Shown here piece by piece: positions 9,011 to 18,115 of a DNA stretch of 64,000 bases. Position 1 is the stretch's first letter, and each line of letters begins with the position of its first letter. Position numbers and translations under genes: made by a program. The stretch lies in NCBI RefSeq assembly GCF_008630915.1, contig NZ_CP043909.1:806001-870000 (forward strand), written 5' to 3'. The DNA comes from Acinetobacter suaedae. Lineage in GTDB: Bacteria > Pseudomonadota > Gammaproteobacteria > Pseudomonadales > Moraxellaceae. The notes under the pieces are model-generated. The model made no database searches. It saw only the letters and a list, made by a program, of their open reading frames with translations, and had not been told where the DNA came from.

Positions 9011-9637
9011 TCAATTTAGATTTTGATCTAAAAACAAATTGTTGTTGAAGTTGCTTTGATACAGCCATAACCAAAGCAACGAAGTCCAAATTAGTCCAAT
9101 TCCCCAGCCTGAGAGTACATCTGTTGGGTAATGTACTCCTAAGTAGACTCTTGATATGCCCATCACCATAATCCATAACATTGCAATTAAGATGACAAAG
9201 GGGCGATATCGATGTTGTTGATACAATAACAACGCTAAGCTCGCTAGGGTTGCCGCGTAAAGGCTATGACCGCTTGGGAATGAGGCGCCATAGCTTTGGA
9301 CCAAATGATAAAACTCTAAAGGTCTAGGTCGATCAATCCCCCATTTTAGGAGCCAACCAATAGCAATACTTCCGATTACACTGAATGCGATAAAAGCTAA
9401 ACTTTTATAATTTTTCATCCAAGTTTGATATATGCATAAAAATGTAATCAAAACGAGTAAAAAGGGCATGCCGCCCAATTGAGAAAGTAAGATCGCCACA
9501 TGATCAAGCGCAAAGAAGCGGTGTTCAAAAAGCATTTGAACACTCAGAATATCTAAGTTTGATGCAGAGGGGTGAATTAGCCCAATCACACCTAAAACTA
9601 AAAAAATGCAACCAATACAAAGTAGTAGGTACGGCAT
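9011..9637 (-). CDS. PAP2-family membrane phosphatase
   Basis: A 208-residue multi-spanning membrane protein with all three PAP2 acid-phosphatase motifs: KWGIDRPRP (KxxxxxxRP) near residue 113, PSGH near residue 141, and SRVYLGVHYPTD (SRxxxxxHxxxD) near residues 180-191. Members remove phosphate from lipid phosphates such as phosphatidate or undecaprenyl diphosphate; the substrate here is unknown. The start at 9637 has GAGG 6 nt upstream. The gene ends 9 nt before adeI and its promoter has a palindromic operator, so it appears to be the first gene of the adeIJK transcript. Confidence 0.9.
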   Translation of the reverse strand: MPYLLLCIGCIFLVLGVIGLIHPSASNLDILSVQMLFEHRFFALDHVAILLSQLGGMPFLLVLITFLCIYQTWMKNYKSLAFIAFSVIGSIAIGWLLKWGIDRPRPLEFYHLVQSYGASFPSGHSLYAATLASLALLLYQQHRYRPFVILIAMLWIMVMGISRVYLGVHYPTDVLSGWGIGLIWTSLLWLWLYQSNFNNNLFLDQNLN

Positions 9638-9686
9638 GCGAACCTCATTTTTTGCTTAACCATTTTCAGGGTTGTAGAGTGTTTTG

Positions 9687-9708
9687 AAGTGTACTCAAGA
9701 GTACACTT
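9687..9708 (-). promoter_or_regulatory. Perfect 22-bp palindromic operator at the pap2-adeIJK promoter
   Basis: AAGTGTACTC and GAGTACACTT are perfect 10-bp inverted arms around AA. On the minus strand the palindrome covers the whole -10 box and most of the spacer of the promoter at 9688-9716, the typical position for a TetR-type repressor. Established knowledge: adeIJK in A. baumannii is repressed by the TetR-family regulator AdeN, encoded elsewhere. That this is the AdeN site is inference. Confidence 0.7.
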
Positions 9709-9716
9709 TTGGTCAA
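9688..9716 (-). promoter_or_regulatory. Sigma-70 promoter for pap2-adeIJK
   Basis: Read on the minus strand: -35 TTGACC (9716-9711), 17-nt spacer, -10 TACACT (9693-9688). Transcription would begin near 9681 and give a leader of about 44 nt before the pap2 ATG at 9637, with GAGG 6 nt before that ATG. Confidence 0.7.
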
Positions 9717-9796
9717 GCATTGAAATTTTATGATAATTTCATTTTTAAGTTTTTTTAAGGTTTAGTAAAAAAACATAACAAAATTTGATTGATATC

Positions 9797-11839
9797 TCAT
9801 TTTTTATCGGAGGTACCTTTTTCCTGTACTTCAACAGGTTGTTTTGGTGGCCAAAAAAAGTCACTCGGTCTAGTGAGAAAATGCGTCATGACCAAATGTG
9901 CGAGTGGTTTCCATTGCGCAAAACGAACACGACGTGCACGTAAAGCTACAATAATGGTTAAAGTGAAACTTACAAATAAGTTAGTCAGACCAATTAATAA
10001 CACGCCTAAGAATGAAACAATAATTAATGCAATATCAGGAGAACCGATCGTCATTAAACCTTGAATAAAGTTTGCTGCTGCGAAAGCAATGTGACGAATA
10101 TCTAAAGGTAGGCCTAAGATAAAACCTATAGTTCCCATGCTACCCAGCATAATACCGAAAAGAAAATTACCTGCTAAAGCACCTAAATTGGTTTCTATAT
10201 AGTTGGCAAATTTATCTAGGCGCTCTTGGCTCATCCAGCGTTTCAGGCGCCGATGTTGCTTGAGTCTTGGCCCCACTTTACGATAAACAGCTAGGTTATC
10301 AAAATAGCCTGCAATTAAACCCGAAAGGAATAAACACACACCTGCGATTGCTGCATGTGGAACAGCGAGGGACGTGAAGGGATTGAGGCTATGCAATAGC
10401 GCTGCTGATTTAGCATGATTTAATAACGGCTCATCCAAATAAAATTGCCATGAAAATGTAATCAACGCTGCGACAGGTATCGCAATCGAGATATTACCTA
10501 AGATGGCAATAAATTGTGTTCGGATAATATTAATAATCAGCGCAGCTAACTCTGCAATTTGGGCTGTTCGGCTACCTTTTTGTTGTTGTACGGTAGACGC
10601 TAGTGCAGCCGCAGTCATCGCTGGCTGTTTGGTTGCAACGGTAAAGTGCAACACATGGATCAGCATAAAACCGAGCGAGTAATTCATGCTATATAAAAAA
10701 GCATGGGTAAACGGCGCCAATACTAAACGTGCAGTAAGAATTTTTAAGGTTGCCATGGTGGCAATAATGGCACCAGCACCAGCTGCAGCTTTGTACATCC
10801 CAAAGAAACCAGCTTTGTCAGTACTTACGTAGTGTTCGCCAGTTTTGCTTGCATTTTCTGTTACTTGGAGAGCGATCAATTCACTTGTTGACGTGAGTAG
10901 ATGACGAACACTCCGACTTTCATAATGCGCCTTGGTTAAGTCTATGAGTAACTCACCTAGAGCGATATATTTTACTTCATCTTTACTGGCCAATAAGCTC
11001 AGCAATAATTCAATACGGTCTAAGGCTTGTTCTAATAAGGATAATAAATAAGTCAAACTGATGCTGACGCCGATTCGCTTCGTTGCACGGCGGATTTTCA
11101 TTACTACATCACGACACTGATCAAGCATTACAAAGGCTTGTGATGCATCAAGTGGTGGAAGAACTGCTATAGCATCTTGCTGATCAACTTGTTGTTTATA
11201 CTTTTCTATAAAATCAACAATTTCTCGGTTTTGAACCAAGAATGGTGATTCGTATTCAGTAATATCAGGTTGTGCATTAATAAATTCAGGATATAGACCA
11301 ATACCACTAATCCGATAGGATAAAACCGTGATGGCTTTAATCAACTCATTACTTGAAACTTGTTTCTCAGGGCTACTGTTTGAGCTTTCACAAATTAGAT
11401 TGAACAGCGTAGACCAGTCTTGGTTGTCGATTAAATCTAACCACTCGCTGTCAGTTTCTTGATGAAAGACTTTGCCTACAAGCGTTGTGAGTTGTTGCCC
11501 ATCTTCAACTAATGGCAGAAAATGTGCACCTAAACGCTGCCCAAGCTGATTCCAGAAACCATCAAGTGACAAAATACCGCTATCTGCATATAAGCTGATT
11601 TGCTTATATTGGCTCATCAGCTTTAACAAAAAACGCTGAAGTAAATTTGCCGATGTAGGAGTTAATAATAATGTTTTGATGAGATGATGAATTCTTTGCT
11701 TAACTTCATCTGCATCATTTGGGTTTTTTGGTCTTAAGCGATTGACCAATTCAATGAGGAGATTTTCATCAAGAACAGCTTGAGATTGTTCAAGCTGTTC
11801 CTGCATTTTTACAAATAAATCAGATAAATTAAAATGCAT
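9797..11839 (-). CDS. Gcr-type 'site-specific recombinase' family membrane protein
   Basis: A 680-residue protein resembling the family named after the gonococcal Gcr protein (Pfam SpecificRecomb). Residues 1-320 are helical and soluble-looking. From about residue 345 on there are several hydrophobic segments: AAGAGAIIATMATLKIL, a long stretch near residues 450-475, SLAVPHAAIAGVCLFLSGLIAG cut by polar turns, and two more near residues 560-650. There is no serine- or tyrosine-recombinase catalytic motif, so the family name should not be taken as function. The body looks like an integral inner-membrane protein with a cytoplasmic N-terminal half. The polyprenyl synthase gene lies 13 nt upstream on the same strand. 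Confidence 0.7.
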   Translation of the reverse strand: MHFNLSDLFVKMQEQLEQSQAVLDENLLIELVNRLRPKNPNDADEVKQRIHHLIKTLLLTPTSANLLQRFLLKLMSQYKQISLYADSGILSLDGFWNQLGQRLGAHFLPLVEDGQQLTTLVGKVFHQETDSEWLDLIDNQDWSTLFNLICESSNSSPEKQVSSNELIKAITVLSYRISGIGLYPEFINAQPDITEYESPFLVQNREIVDFIEKYKQQVDQQDAIAVLPPLDASQAFVMLDQCRDVVMKIRRATKRIGVSISLTYLLSLLEQALDRIELLLSLLASKDEVKYIALGELLIDLTKAHYESRSVRHLLTSTSELIALQVTENASKTGEHYVSTDKAGFFGMYKAAAGAGAIIATMATLKILTARLVLAPFTHAFLYSMNYSLGFMLIHVLHFTVATKQPAMTAAALASTVQQQKGSRTAQIAELAALIINIIRTQFIAILGNISIAIPVAALITFSWQFYLDEPLLNHAKSAALLHSLNPFTSLAVPHAAIAGVCLFLSGLIAGYFDNLAVYRKVGPRLKQHRRLKRWMSQERLDKFANYIETNLGALAGNFLFGIMLGSMGTIGFILGLPLDIRHIAFAAANFIQGLMTIGSPDIALIIVSFLGVLLIGLTNLFVSFTLTIIVALRARRVRFAQWKPLAHLVMTHFLTRPSDFFWPPKQPVEVQEKGTSDKK

Positions 11840-11852
11840 AAGCAGTCAGACA

Positions 11853-12830
11853 TTATTGTAGTCGATGTAAGGCCATTAAGGTCAAATTAATCAATGCTTG
11901 ACGATATTCATTGTCAGGCAGTGCTTTCAATGCTTCTAAAGCCGCGTCAGTTTCTTGTTGAGCACGTTTTTGGCAATAGTCTAATCCACCAGAGTTGTGA
12001 ACAATCTCAATTACTTTATCTAGATGCTCAATCCCACCAGTAGCGATACTACGACGTATGATTGCATGATCTTCACCTGTTGAGTGTGCCAGTGCTGAAA
12101 TTAACGGTAAAGTTGGTTTACCTTCCATTAAATCATCACCAATATTTTTACCTAATGTTTCTGCATCAGAAGTGTAATCTAAAATATCATCAATAATTTG
12201 GAATGCATTGCCGAAATGCCCAGCGAAACGACGCAATGGTTCACGATATTCTTCAGTACCTGCCAATATTGCTGCACCTTCAGTCGCAAGTTCAAACAGG
12301 CGCGAAGTTTTACCATGAATAATGTTTAAATAGGTTTCTTCTGTGGTATCAGGTTGATGTTGAGATTGAAGTTGTAAAACTTCGCCCTCTGCAATCTCAC
12401 ATGTTCCTGTTGAAAAATCTTTCAATAGCGTCATGTTATTTAAGTCGACCAGTAGGTCAAATGCACGTGCAATCAAAAAATCACCGACCAAAACAGCAGT
12501 TTGGTTATTCCACGTCGCATTTGCAGTCGGGCGACCTCGTCGTAAATTGGATTCATCGACGACATCATCATGCACAAGTGTCGCAGTATGCAACATTTCA
12601 ATGACAGCGGCTAAGTGTTGGGCCTGCTGCATGTTGGTTAATCCACATGCACGTGCGGCAAGTAGGCACATAATTGGGCGCATACGTTTGCCGCCAGCTT
12701 CAACCACATGCTTGCTCACGGACATCACTAAGCCGACTTTAGAACTGATTCCTTCATTGATGAGGTGATCCATCGCAGCAAAATCTGTCGCAACAGGGGA
12801 GAGAATGTCTTGCTTGAAATCGATGACCAT
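11853..12830 (-). CDS. ispB: Polyprenyl diphosphate synthase (IspB-like)
   Basis: A 325-residue trans-prenyl synthase that builds the isoprenoid side chain of ubiquinone. The two aspartate-rich motifs are present: DDVVD (first, in HDDVVDESNLRRGRPT) near residue 90 and DDILD (second) near residue 217; GGKRMRP lies upstream as in the family. I chose ATG at 12830 (GAGG about 11 nt upstream) because it gives the family's usual length. A frame open to 12896 would add 22 residues without a ribosome site. Chain length cannot be read from sequence alone, though Acinetobacter uses Q9. Divergent from rplU-rpmA, the usual proteobacterial arrangement. Confidence 0.85.
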   Translation of the reverse strand: MVIDFKQDILSPVATDFAAMDHLINEGISSKVGLVMSVSKHVVEAGGKRMRPIMCLLAARACGLTNMQQAQHLAAVIEMLHTATLVHDDVVDESNLRRGRPTANATWNNQTAVLVGDFLIARAFDLLVDLNNMTLLKDFSTGTCEIAEGEVLQLQSQHQPDTTEETYLNIIHGKTSRLFELATEGAAILAGTEEYREPLRRFAGHFGNAFQIIDDILDYTSDAETLGKNIGDDLMEGKPTLPLISALAHSTGEDHAIIRRSIATGGIEHLDKVIEIVHNSGGLDYCQKRAQQETDAALEALKALPDNEYRQALINLTLMALHRLQ

Positions 12831-13278
12831 ATGAAGAAGAACCTCGTATAGATGAGTGAGTGCGTTAAGTGTATCAACTAATCTGTTGCTAAACATTGAT
12901 ACACATATGGTTATTTGCCGTTTAGAACAGGGTAATGTGTTTTTTGGTCTTATTTTAGGCAGAAAGTTGACTTTCTGACTGAGACAAAGACTGTTTCTAT
13001 GATTTTGTTAAAACACAGTTTGTTATTGCCAAATGGGTTGGTTAAAAATGTATTGCAAATCACAAAAAGAATCAATCAAAACAATGTGGGTTTAATCTAT
13101 TTGATTTTATTGAAAAAATAAAATAATACGTATATGAGTATACATTTATGCAAAATCACTTGTTGTTTGATCAATTTTCACTTAAAATTTGTCGCCTTGT
13201 ATAACCCCCAGTGGCGTTCGTTTTAAGATCGGTATATCCCTTTATCGACACGACGACACGGGCATGTTGGAGTACATT
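12831..13278. other. Divergent intergenic region, ispB / rplU
   Basis: This 448-bp gap holds the rplU promoter (13160-13188) and presumably the ispB promoter. The middle is AT-rich without a convincing ORF. The 84-nt stretch after the promoter would be the rplU leader; I see no clear riboswitch-like fold there. Confidence 0.5.
13160..13188 (+). promoter_or_regulatory. Predicted promoter of rplU-rpmA
   Basis: -35 TTGTTG (13160-13165), 17-nt spacer, -10 TAAAAT (13183-13188). The position implies a leader of about 84 nt ahead of rplU. Confidence 0.55.
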
Positions 13279-13590
13279 ATGTACGCAGTAATCCAAAGCG
13301 GTGGTAAACAGCACCGTGTTGTTGAGGGTGAAACCCTTAAAGTTGAATTGTTGAAAGCTGAAACTGGTGCAACTATTACGTTTGATGACGTATTAATGCT
13401 TGTAAACGGTGATAGCATTCAAATCGGTGCTCCAGTTGTAGCTGGCGCAAAAGTAACTGCAGAAGTAGTTGGCCATGGTCGTCACGACAAAATCCGCATC
13501 ATCAAAATGCGTCGTCGTAAACATTACCGTAAACAACAAGGTCACCGTCAATGGTTTACCGAGTTGAAAATTACTGGTATCGCAGGCTAA
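13279..13590 (+). CDS. rplU: 50S ribosomal protein bL21
   Basis: A 103-residue protein, the usual size. It begins [11 protein letters not shown], with a basic C-terminal half ([14 protein letters not shown]) that binds 23S rRNA. ATG at 13279 has GGAG 6 nt upstream; longer in-frame starts lie in the leader and are not credible. rpmA follows after 18 nt, the conserved pairing of L21 and L27. Confidence 0.97.
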   Translation: MYAVIQSGGKQHRVVEGETLKVELLKAETGATITFDDVLMLVNGDSIQIGAPVVAGAKVTAEVVGHGRHDKIRIIKMRRRKHYRKQQGHRQWFTELKITGIAG

Positions 13591-13608
13591 CACGAGGAGT
13601 AAATAGAC

Positions 13609-13863
13609 ATGGCAACTAAAAAAGCCGGTGGATCGACGAAAAACGGTCGTGATTCGAATCCTAAGATGTTAGGTGTTAAAGTTTACGGTGGTCAAACTGT
13701 AACTGCTGGTAACATCATCGTTCGTCAACGTGGTACTGAGTTCCACGCTGGTGCAAATGTTGGTATGGGCCGTGACCATACTTTATTTGCTACTGCTGAC
13801 GGCGTAGTAAAATTTGAAGTGAAAGGTCAATTTGGCCGTCGCTACGTAACTGTTGAAGCTTAA
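13609..13863 (+). CDS. rpmA: 50S ribosomal protein bL27
   Basis: An 84-residue protein, the usual size, beginning [16 protein letters not shown]. The flexible N-terminal tail that reaches the peptidyl-transferase centre is present, without the cleaved leader seen in Firmicutes. RBS GAGGAG lies a few bases ahead of ATG. It ends 18 nt before a terminator, so rplU-rpmA is a two-gene operon. Confidence 0.97.
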   Translation: MATKKAGGSTKNGRDSNPKMLGVKVYGGQTVTAGNIIVRQRGTEFHAGANVGMGRDHTLFATADGVVKFEVKGQFGRRYVTVEA

Positions 13864-13881
13864 GCTTTTATGGTTCAAAAA

Positions 13882-13906
13882 AGCCCGCGTTAAGCGGGTT
13901 TTTTTA
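13882..13906 (+). terminator. Terminator of rplU-rpmA
   Basis: CCCGC/GCGGG stem with a five-base loop followed by seven Ts, 18 nt after the rpmA stop. Confidence 0.85.
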
Positions 13907-13929
13907 TGGATATATATTTTAAAAGATTT

Positions 13930-14799
13930 CTAGTTTGAATAGTGACCGAATTTTCCAGTTTTAATATCATCGTAAGCCTGTAAAATTTCATCATAGGTAT
14001 TCATTACAAAAGGACCATGTCCATTGATTGGTTCGTTTAAAGGTTGGGCGGATAAAAATAACAAGTCACAATCCTCAATCGCTGTTATTTCAACATCGCT
14101 ACCTAAACTCGACATCACGGCTAGAGCTTGTTCTTCAAGATGGTCTTCATCTGCTGTCAACATGGCTTTGCCTTTGCGCAAGTAGATTAATGTTGTGGTT
14201 CCTTCTTCTGCGGGGAGGGTAATTTTCTGGTTCTTTTTTAAATGAATGTCAAAAATATTCATTGGGGTAAAGGTTTTGGCGATGCCTTGCGTAGTTCGAT
14301 ATTGACCAGCGATTACACGAATATAACCTGCTTGGTGATCAAGCATGCAGTTAGGAATTTCACTATTGGATAGGTTTTGATAGCGTGGTGCTGACATTTT
14401 GTCTTTAGCTGGCAGATTCACCCACAGTTGTACCATTTCAAACTTTCCGCCTTGTTTACGAAACTCTGGGCTAAATTGTTCGATATGTTGAATACCTGCA
14501 GCAGCGGTCATCCATTGCACATCGCCTTGCCGAATAATGCCACCTTGACCTGTAGAGTCCTTATGCCCTAATTCTCCTGCAAAAACAAAGGTGACGGTTT
14601 CAAAACCACGATGTGGATGTTCATTGACACCTTTTTTATTGCTTTGTGGTTCTAATCGCCCAGGACCAAGGTGGTCGAGTAATAAAAAAGGTGAAGTAGT
14701 ATTTCCAAGTTCATGATATGAAAATACTGATAAGGCAGGATAAAAATCACCAATAGCAAAACGAGTATCGTTACGATGAATAAACGCAAGACTTTTCAT
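13930..14799 (-). CDS. Pirin-family bicupin protein
   Basis: A 289-residue pirin-like protein from ATG at 14799 (MKSLAFIHRND). The N-terminal cupin carries the metal-binding set HPHRGFETVTFVF near residues 59-71 and later AAAGIQHIEQFS near residues 102-113, with the His and Glu ligands visible. The C-terminal cupin (about residues 165-280) lacks an obvious metal site, as usual. Some bacterial pirins have quercetinase activity or act as redox-sensing regulators; the role here is unknown. Earlier in-frame starts (ATG 14820, TTG 14871) exist and no ribosome site clearly decides among them. Confidence 0.85.
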   Translation of the reverse strand: MKSLAFIHRNDTRFAIGDFYPALSVFSYHELGNTTSPFLLLDHLGPGRLEPQSNKKGVNEHPHRGFETVTFVFAGELGHKDSTGQGGIIRQGDVQWMTAAAGIQHIEQFSPEFRKQGGKFEMVQLWVNLPAKDKMSAPRYQNLSNSEIPNCMLDHQAGYIRVIAGQYRTTQGIAKTFTPMNIFDIHLKKNQKITLPAEEGTTTLIYLRKGKAMLTADEDHLEEQALAVMSSLGSDVEITAIEDCDLLFLSAQPLNEPINGHGPFVMNTYDEILQAYDDIKTGKFGHYSN

Positions 14800-15091
14800 G
14801 GTTCGGGCTTTTTGTGTCATTAGGCTTAGATTATCAAACTGTAAGCTATGGTCTAGTACATTATTTATCAATAATTTCTGTCTAAAGTGTCATAGTCTCA
14901 ACCTCATAAATTGTGGTCGAGGAATAGAATTTTTATTTATTACAATTTCTACATAAAGGCTGTAACTTCATACATAATGCTGAACTTTGCGACACGAACT
15001 ACACAAAACCGCTGCTTTTCTTCATTTTTTTAGTGATTAAAAACAGTAAGATGTCGTCATAACAGTAGGACTCTGATAGAAGGTTCATTTT

Positions 15092-15787
15092 ATGAATTTT
15101 ATGAAAAAAATAGCTTACGCGACAACTTTAAGTGCAATTACGCTTGCGCCAGTTGTTAGTATTCAGGCGTCTGCTGCACCTGTGGCGGCATCGGCTCAAC
15201 AGGCAACCACGAGTTTGGTTCAACAATTATCAGGTTTGCAACGATTCACTGCAGATTTTGAACAAACAACGAAAGTAAGCAACAATAAAGCTGTACAAAA
15301 ACGAGGGCTTACGGCTCAGCATATGAATCAAACTTTTAAAGGTGTGATGAAGGTTGAGCGTCCAGGTAAGTTTTATTGGGAAACTACTAGTCCAGCAAAA
15401 CAAACCATTGTGACATCTGGGAAAACAGTGTGGATTTATGATCCTGATTTACAGCAGGCAATCCGCCAAAACCTAGATGATCAAGTAGCCAATACACCTG
15501 CATTATTGTTGTCGGGAAATACGAGCCAAATTATGCAGTCTTATCGCGTGACACAACCTGATCGCACAAAGTTGTATTATACCTTGTACCCGAAACAGGA
15601 TGACAGCACGTTCCAAAGCTTGACAATTAGCTTTGGTGCAAACAAAGCGCCCAATTTGATGATTTTACAAGATTCATTGGGGCAAACTACTTATGTCCGT
15701 TTTAGTAATCTGAAGGTCAATCAAGCAATTCCAGCTTCTGTATTTAATTTTGAGCCACCAAAAGGCACAGATATTATTGATCAGTAA
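15092..15787 (+). CDS. lolA: Outer-membrane lipoprotein carrier protein LolA
   Basis: A 231-residue periplasmic chaperone that takes lipoproteins from LolCDE and hands them to LolB at the outer membrane. There is a typical signal peptide with cleavage near residues 28-30 (IQASAAP), then the LolA fold with FTADFEQTT near the start, KVERPGKFYWET and a hydrophobic-pocket pattern (VWIYDPDLQQA). GAAGG lies about 8 nt before ATG 15092; a second ATG three codons later is possible. It stands alone between divergent pirin and the DUF3298 lipoprotein. Confidence 0.92.
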   Translation: MNFMKKIAYATTLSAITLAPVVSIQASAAPVAASAQQATTSLVQQLSGLQRFTADFEQTTKVSNNKAVQKRGLTAQHMNQTFKGVMKVERPGKFYWETTSPAKQTIVTSGKTVWIYDPDLQQAIRQNLDDQVANTPALLLSGNTSQIMQSYRVTQPDRTKLYYTLYPKQDDSTFQSLTISFGANKAPNLMILQDSLGQTTYVRFSNLKVNQAIPASVFNFEPPKGTDIIDQ

Positions 15788-15801
15788 TCTTTTCATTCTT
15801 G

Positions 15802-15838
15802 CTAGCCTAAAGCCGCAGATATTTCGGCTTTAGGCTAG
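15802..15838 (+). repeat. Perfect 14-bp inverted repeat after lolA
   Basis: CTAGCCTAAAGCCG and its exact complement are separated by 9 nt. A T-rich stretch (CATTTTTTAA) follows after only a short gap, so it may be the lolA terminator, though the T-run is not adjacent to the stem. Confidence 0.6.
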
Positions 15839-15903
15839 ATACATTTTTTAATTTCATCTGTGAGCAAGGCTTTGTATAGTGAAGAAAAACATTAGAGACT
15901 TGC

Positions 15904-16674
15904 ATGACAATGAATAGCTCAAAATCATCAATATTGATTCCACTGATTCCTATACTGACCGTTTTTGCATTAGCAGGTTGCCAACCGAAATCAGATACAG
16001 ACTCAACAGCCAAAGTTGAAAAAAACAATATCCCATTGGTTCAGGCTCAAGTCGTAGCCGTTGAGTTACCTAAACAGAAAGTATGTTTAGAGGATGGTTG
16101 TACCAACTATGATCTGCAAACGGTAAAAACCAATCTGCAATGGATTGATGATTATTTTGTGGCACGCATGAAAAAAGCAGAGCCGAATGCTTTTTCAAAT
16201 TTAAATGATCAACAAGTGAAAGTTCCTGAGGGTGAACCTGTACTGAGTGAAAGTAGTACCTATGTTCGCTTTGTTGGTCAAAATTACAATTTGGCGACTT
16301 TTGCGATTCAGAGCTATACTTATCCTGCGGGTGCTGCACATGGAATGTACCATCAAGAATTTGTTAATTTTGATTTAAGCAATAAAAAACATATTCGTGT
16401 AGAGGATTTAGTTAAAGATGGTATGGATCAAAAGCTGCGGGATGAGTTGTATGCTGCAAATCAAAATTGGTTAGATGAGCACAATATCAAGAAAGATCAA
16501 CTACAAGTCAGCGATAATTATTATTATGGGGTCAATGGAATCGTATTCGTTTATCCACTTTATGAGCTTGCATCTTATGCTGAAGGTATGAGTGAGTTGA
16601 CCTTACCTTATTATGCAGCAAAAGAGTTTATCAAGGCAGAATACTTGCCAAGCCTACCGAAAGTCCCTAATTAA
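15904..16674 (+). CDS. DUF3298-domain lipoprotein
   Basis: A 256-residue protein with a lipoprotein signal (LAGC, Cys about residue 22). A central part (about residues 60-160) resembles the PdaC/DUF4163 region and a C-terminal DUF3298 domain follows (about 160-245), recognisable by GAAHGMYHQEFVNFDL and GIVFVYPLYELASYAEG. The same domain pair occurs in RsiV-like and PdaC-like exported proteins. No catalytic polysaccharide-deacetylase domain is present. Probably anchored to an outer- or inner-membrane leaflet in the periplasm; function unknown. A clear terminator follows at 16686-16726. Confidence 0.8.
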   Translation: MTMNSSKSSILIPLIPILTVFALAGCQPKSDTDSTAKVEKNNIPLVQAQVVAVELPKQKVCLEDGCTNYDLQTVKTNLQWIDDYFVARMKKAEPNAFSNLNDQQVKVPEGEPVLSESSTYVRFVGQNYNLATFAIQSYTYPAGAAHGMYHQEFVNFDLSNKKHIRVEDLVKDGMDQKLRDELYAANQNWLDEHNIKKDQLQVSDNYYYGVNGIVFVYPLYELASYAEGMSELTLPYYAAKEFIKAEYLPSLPKVPN

Positions 16675-16685
16675 TCTTAATCTAG

Positions 16686-16726
16686 ATACAGCATCTGCAA
16701 TTACGAGGTAGATGCTGTATTTTTTC
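16686..16726 (+). terminator. Terminator after the DUF3298 gene
   Basis: ATACAGCATCT pairs perfectly with AGATGCTGTAT around a 13-nt loop, followed by six Ts. It separates the lipoprotein gene from serS. Confidence 0.85.
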
Positions 16727-16770
16727 AGGTTAAAGCCTTACACTATAGCCAGTTTTTTCTCTATTCATGA

Positions 16771-18048
<1,278 letters not shown>

Positions 18049-18115
18049 GCTTTGCATCGAATTTGTGCACAGTTTTTGCTTTATCTCAATCAGATTGAAA
18101 ATATAGAGGCATGAT

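Noticed and set aside
9797..11839. Mobile element because of the name 'site-specific recombinase'
   Set aside because: There are no inverted repeats, target duplications or recombinase catalytic residues; the protein looks membrane-bound.
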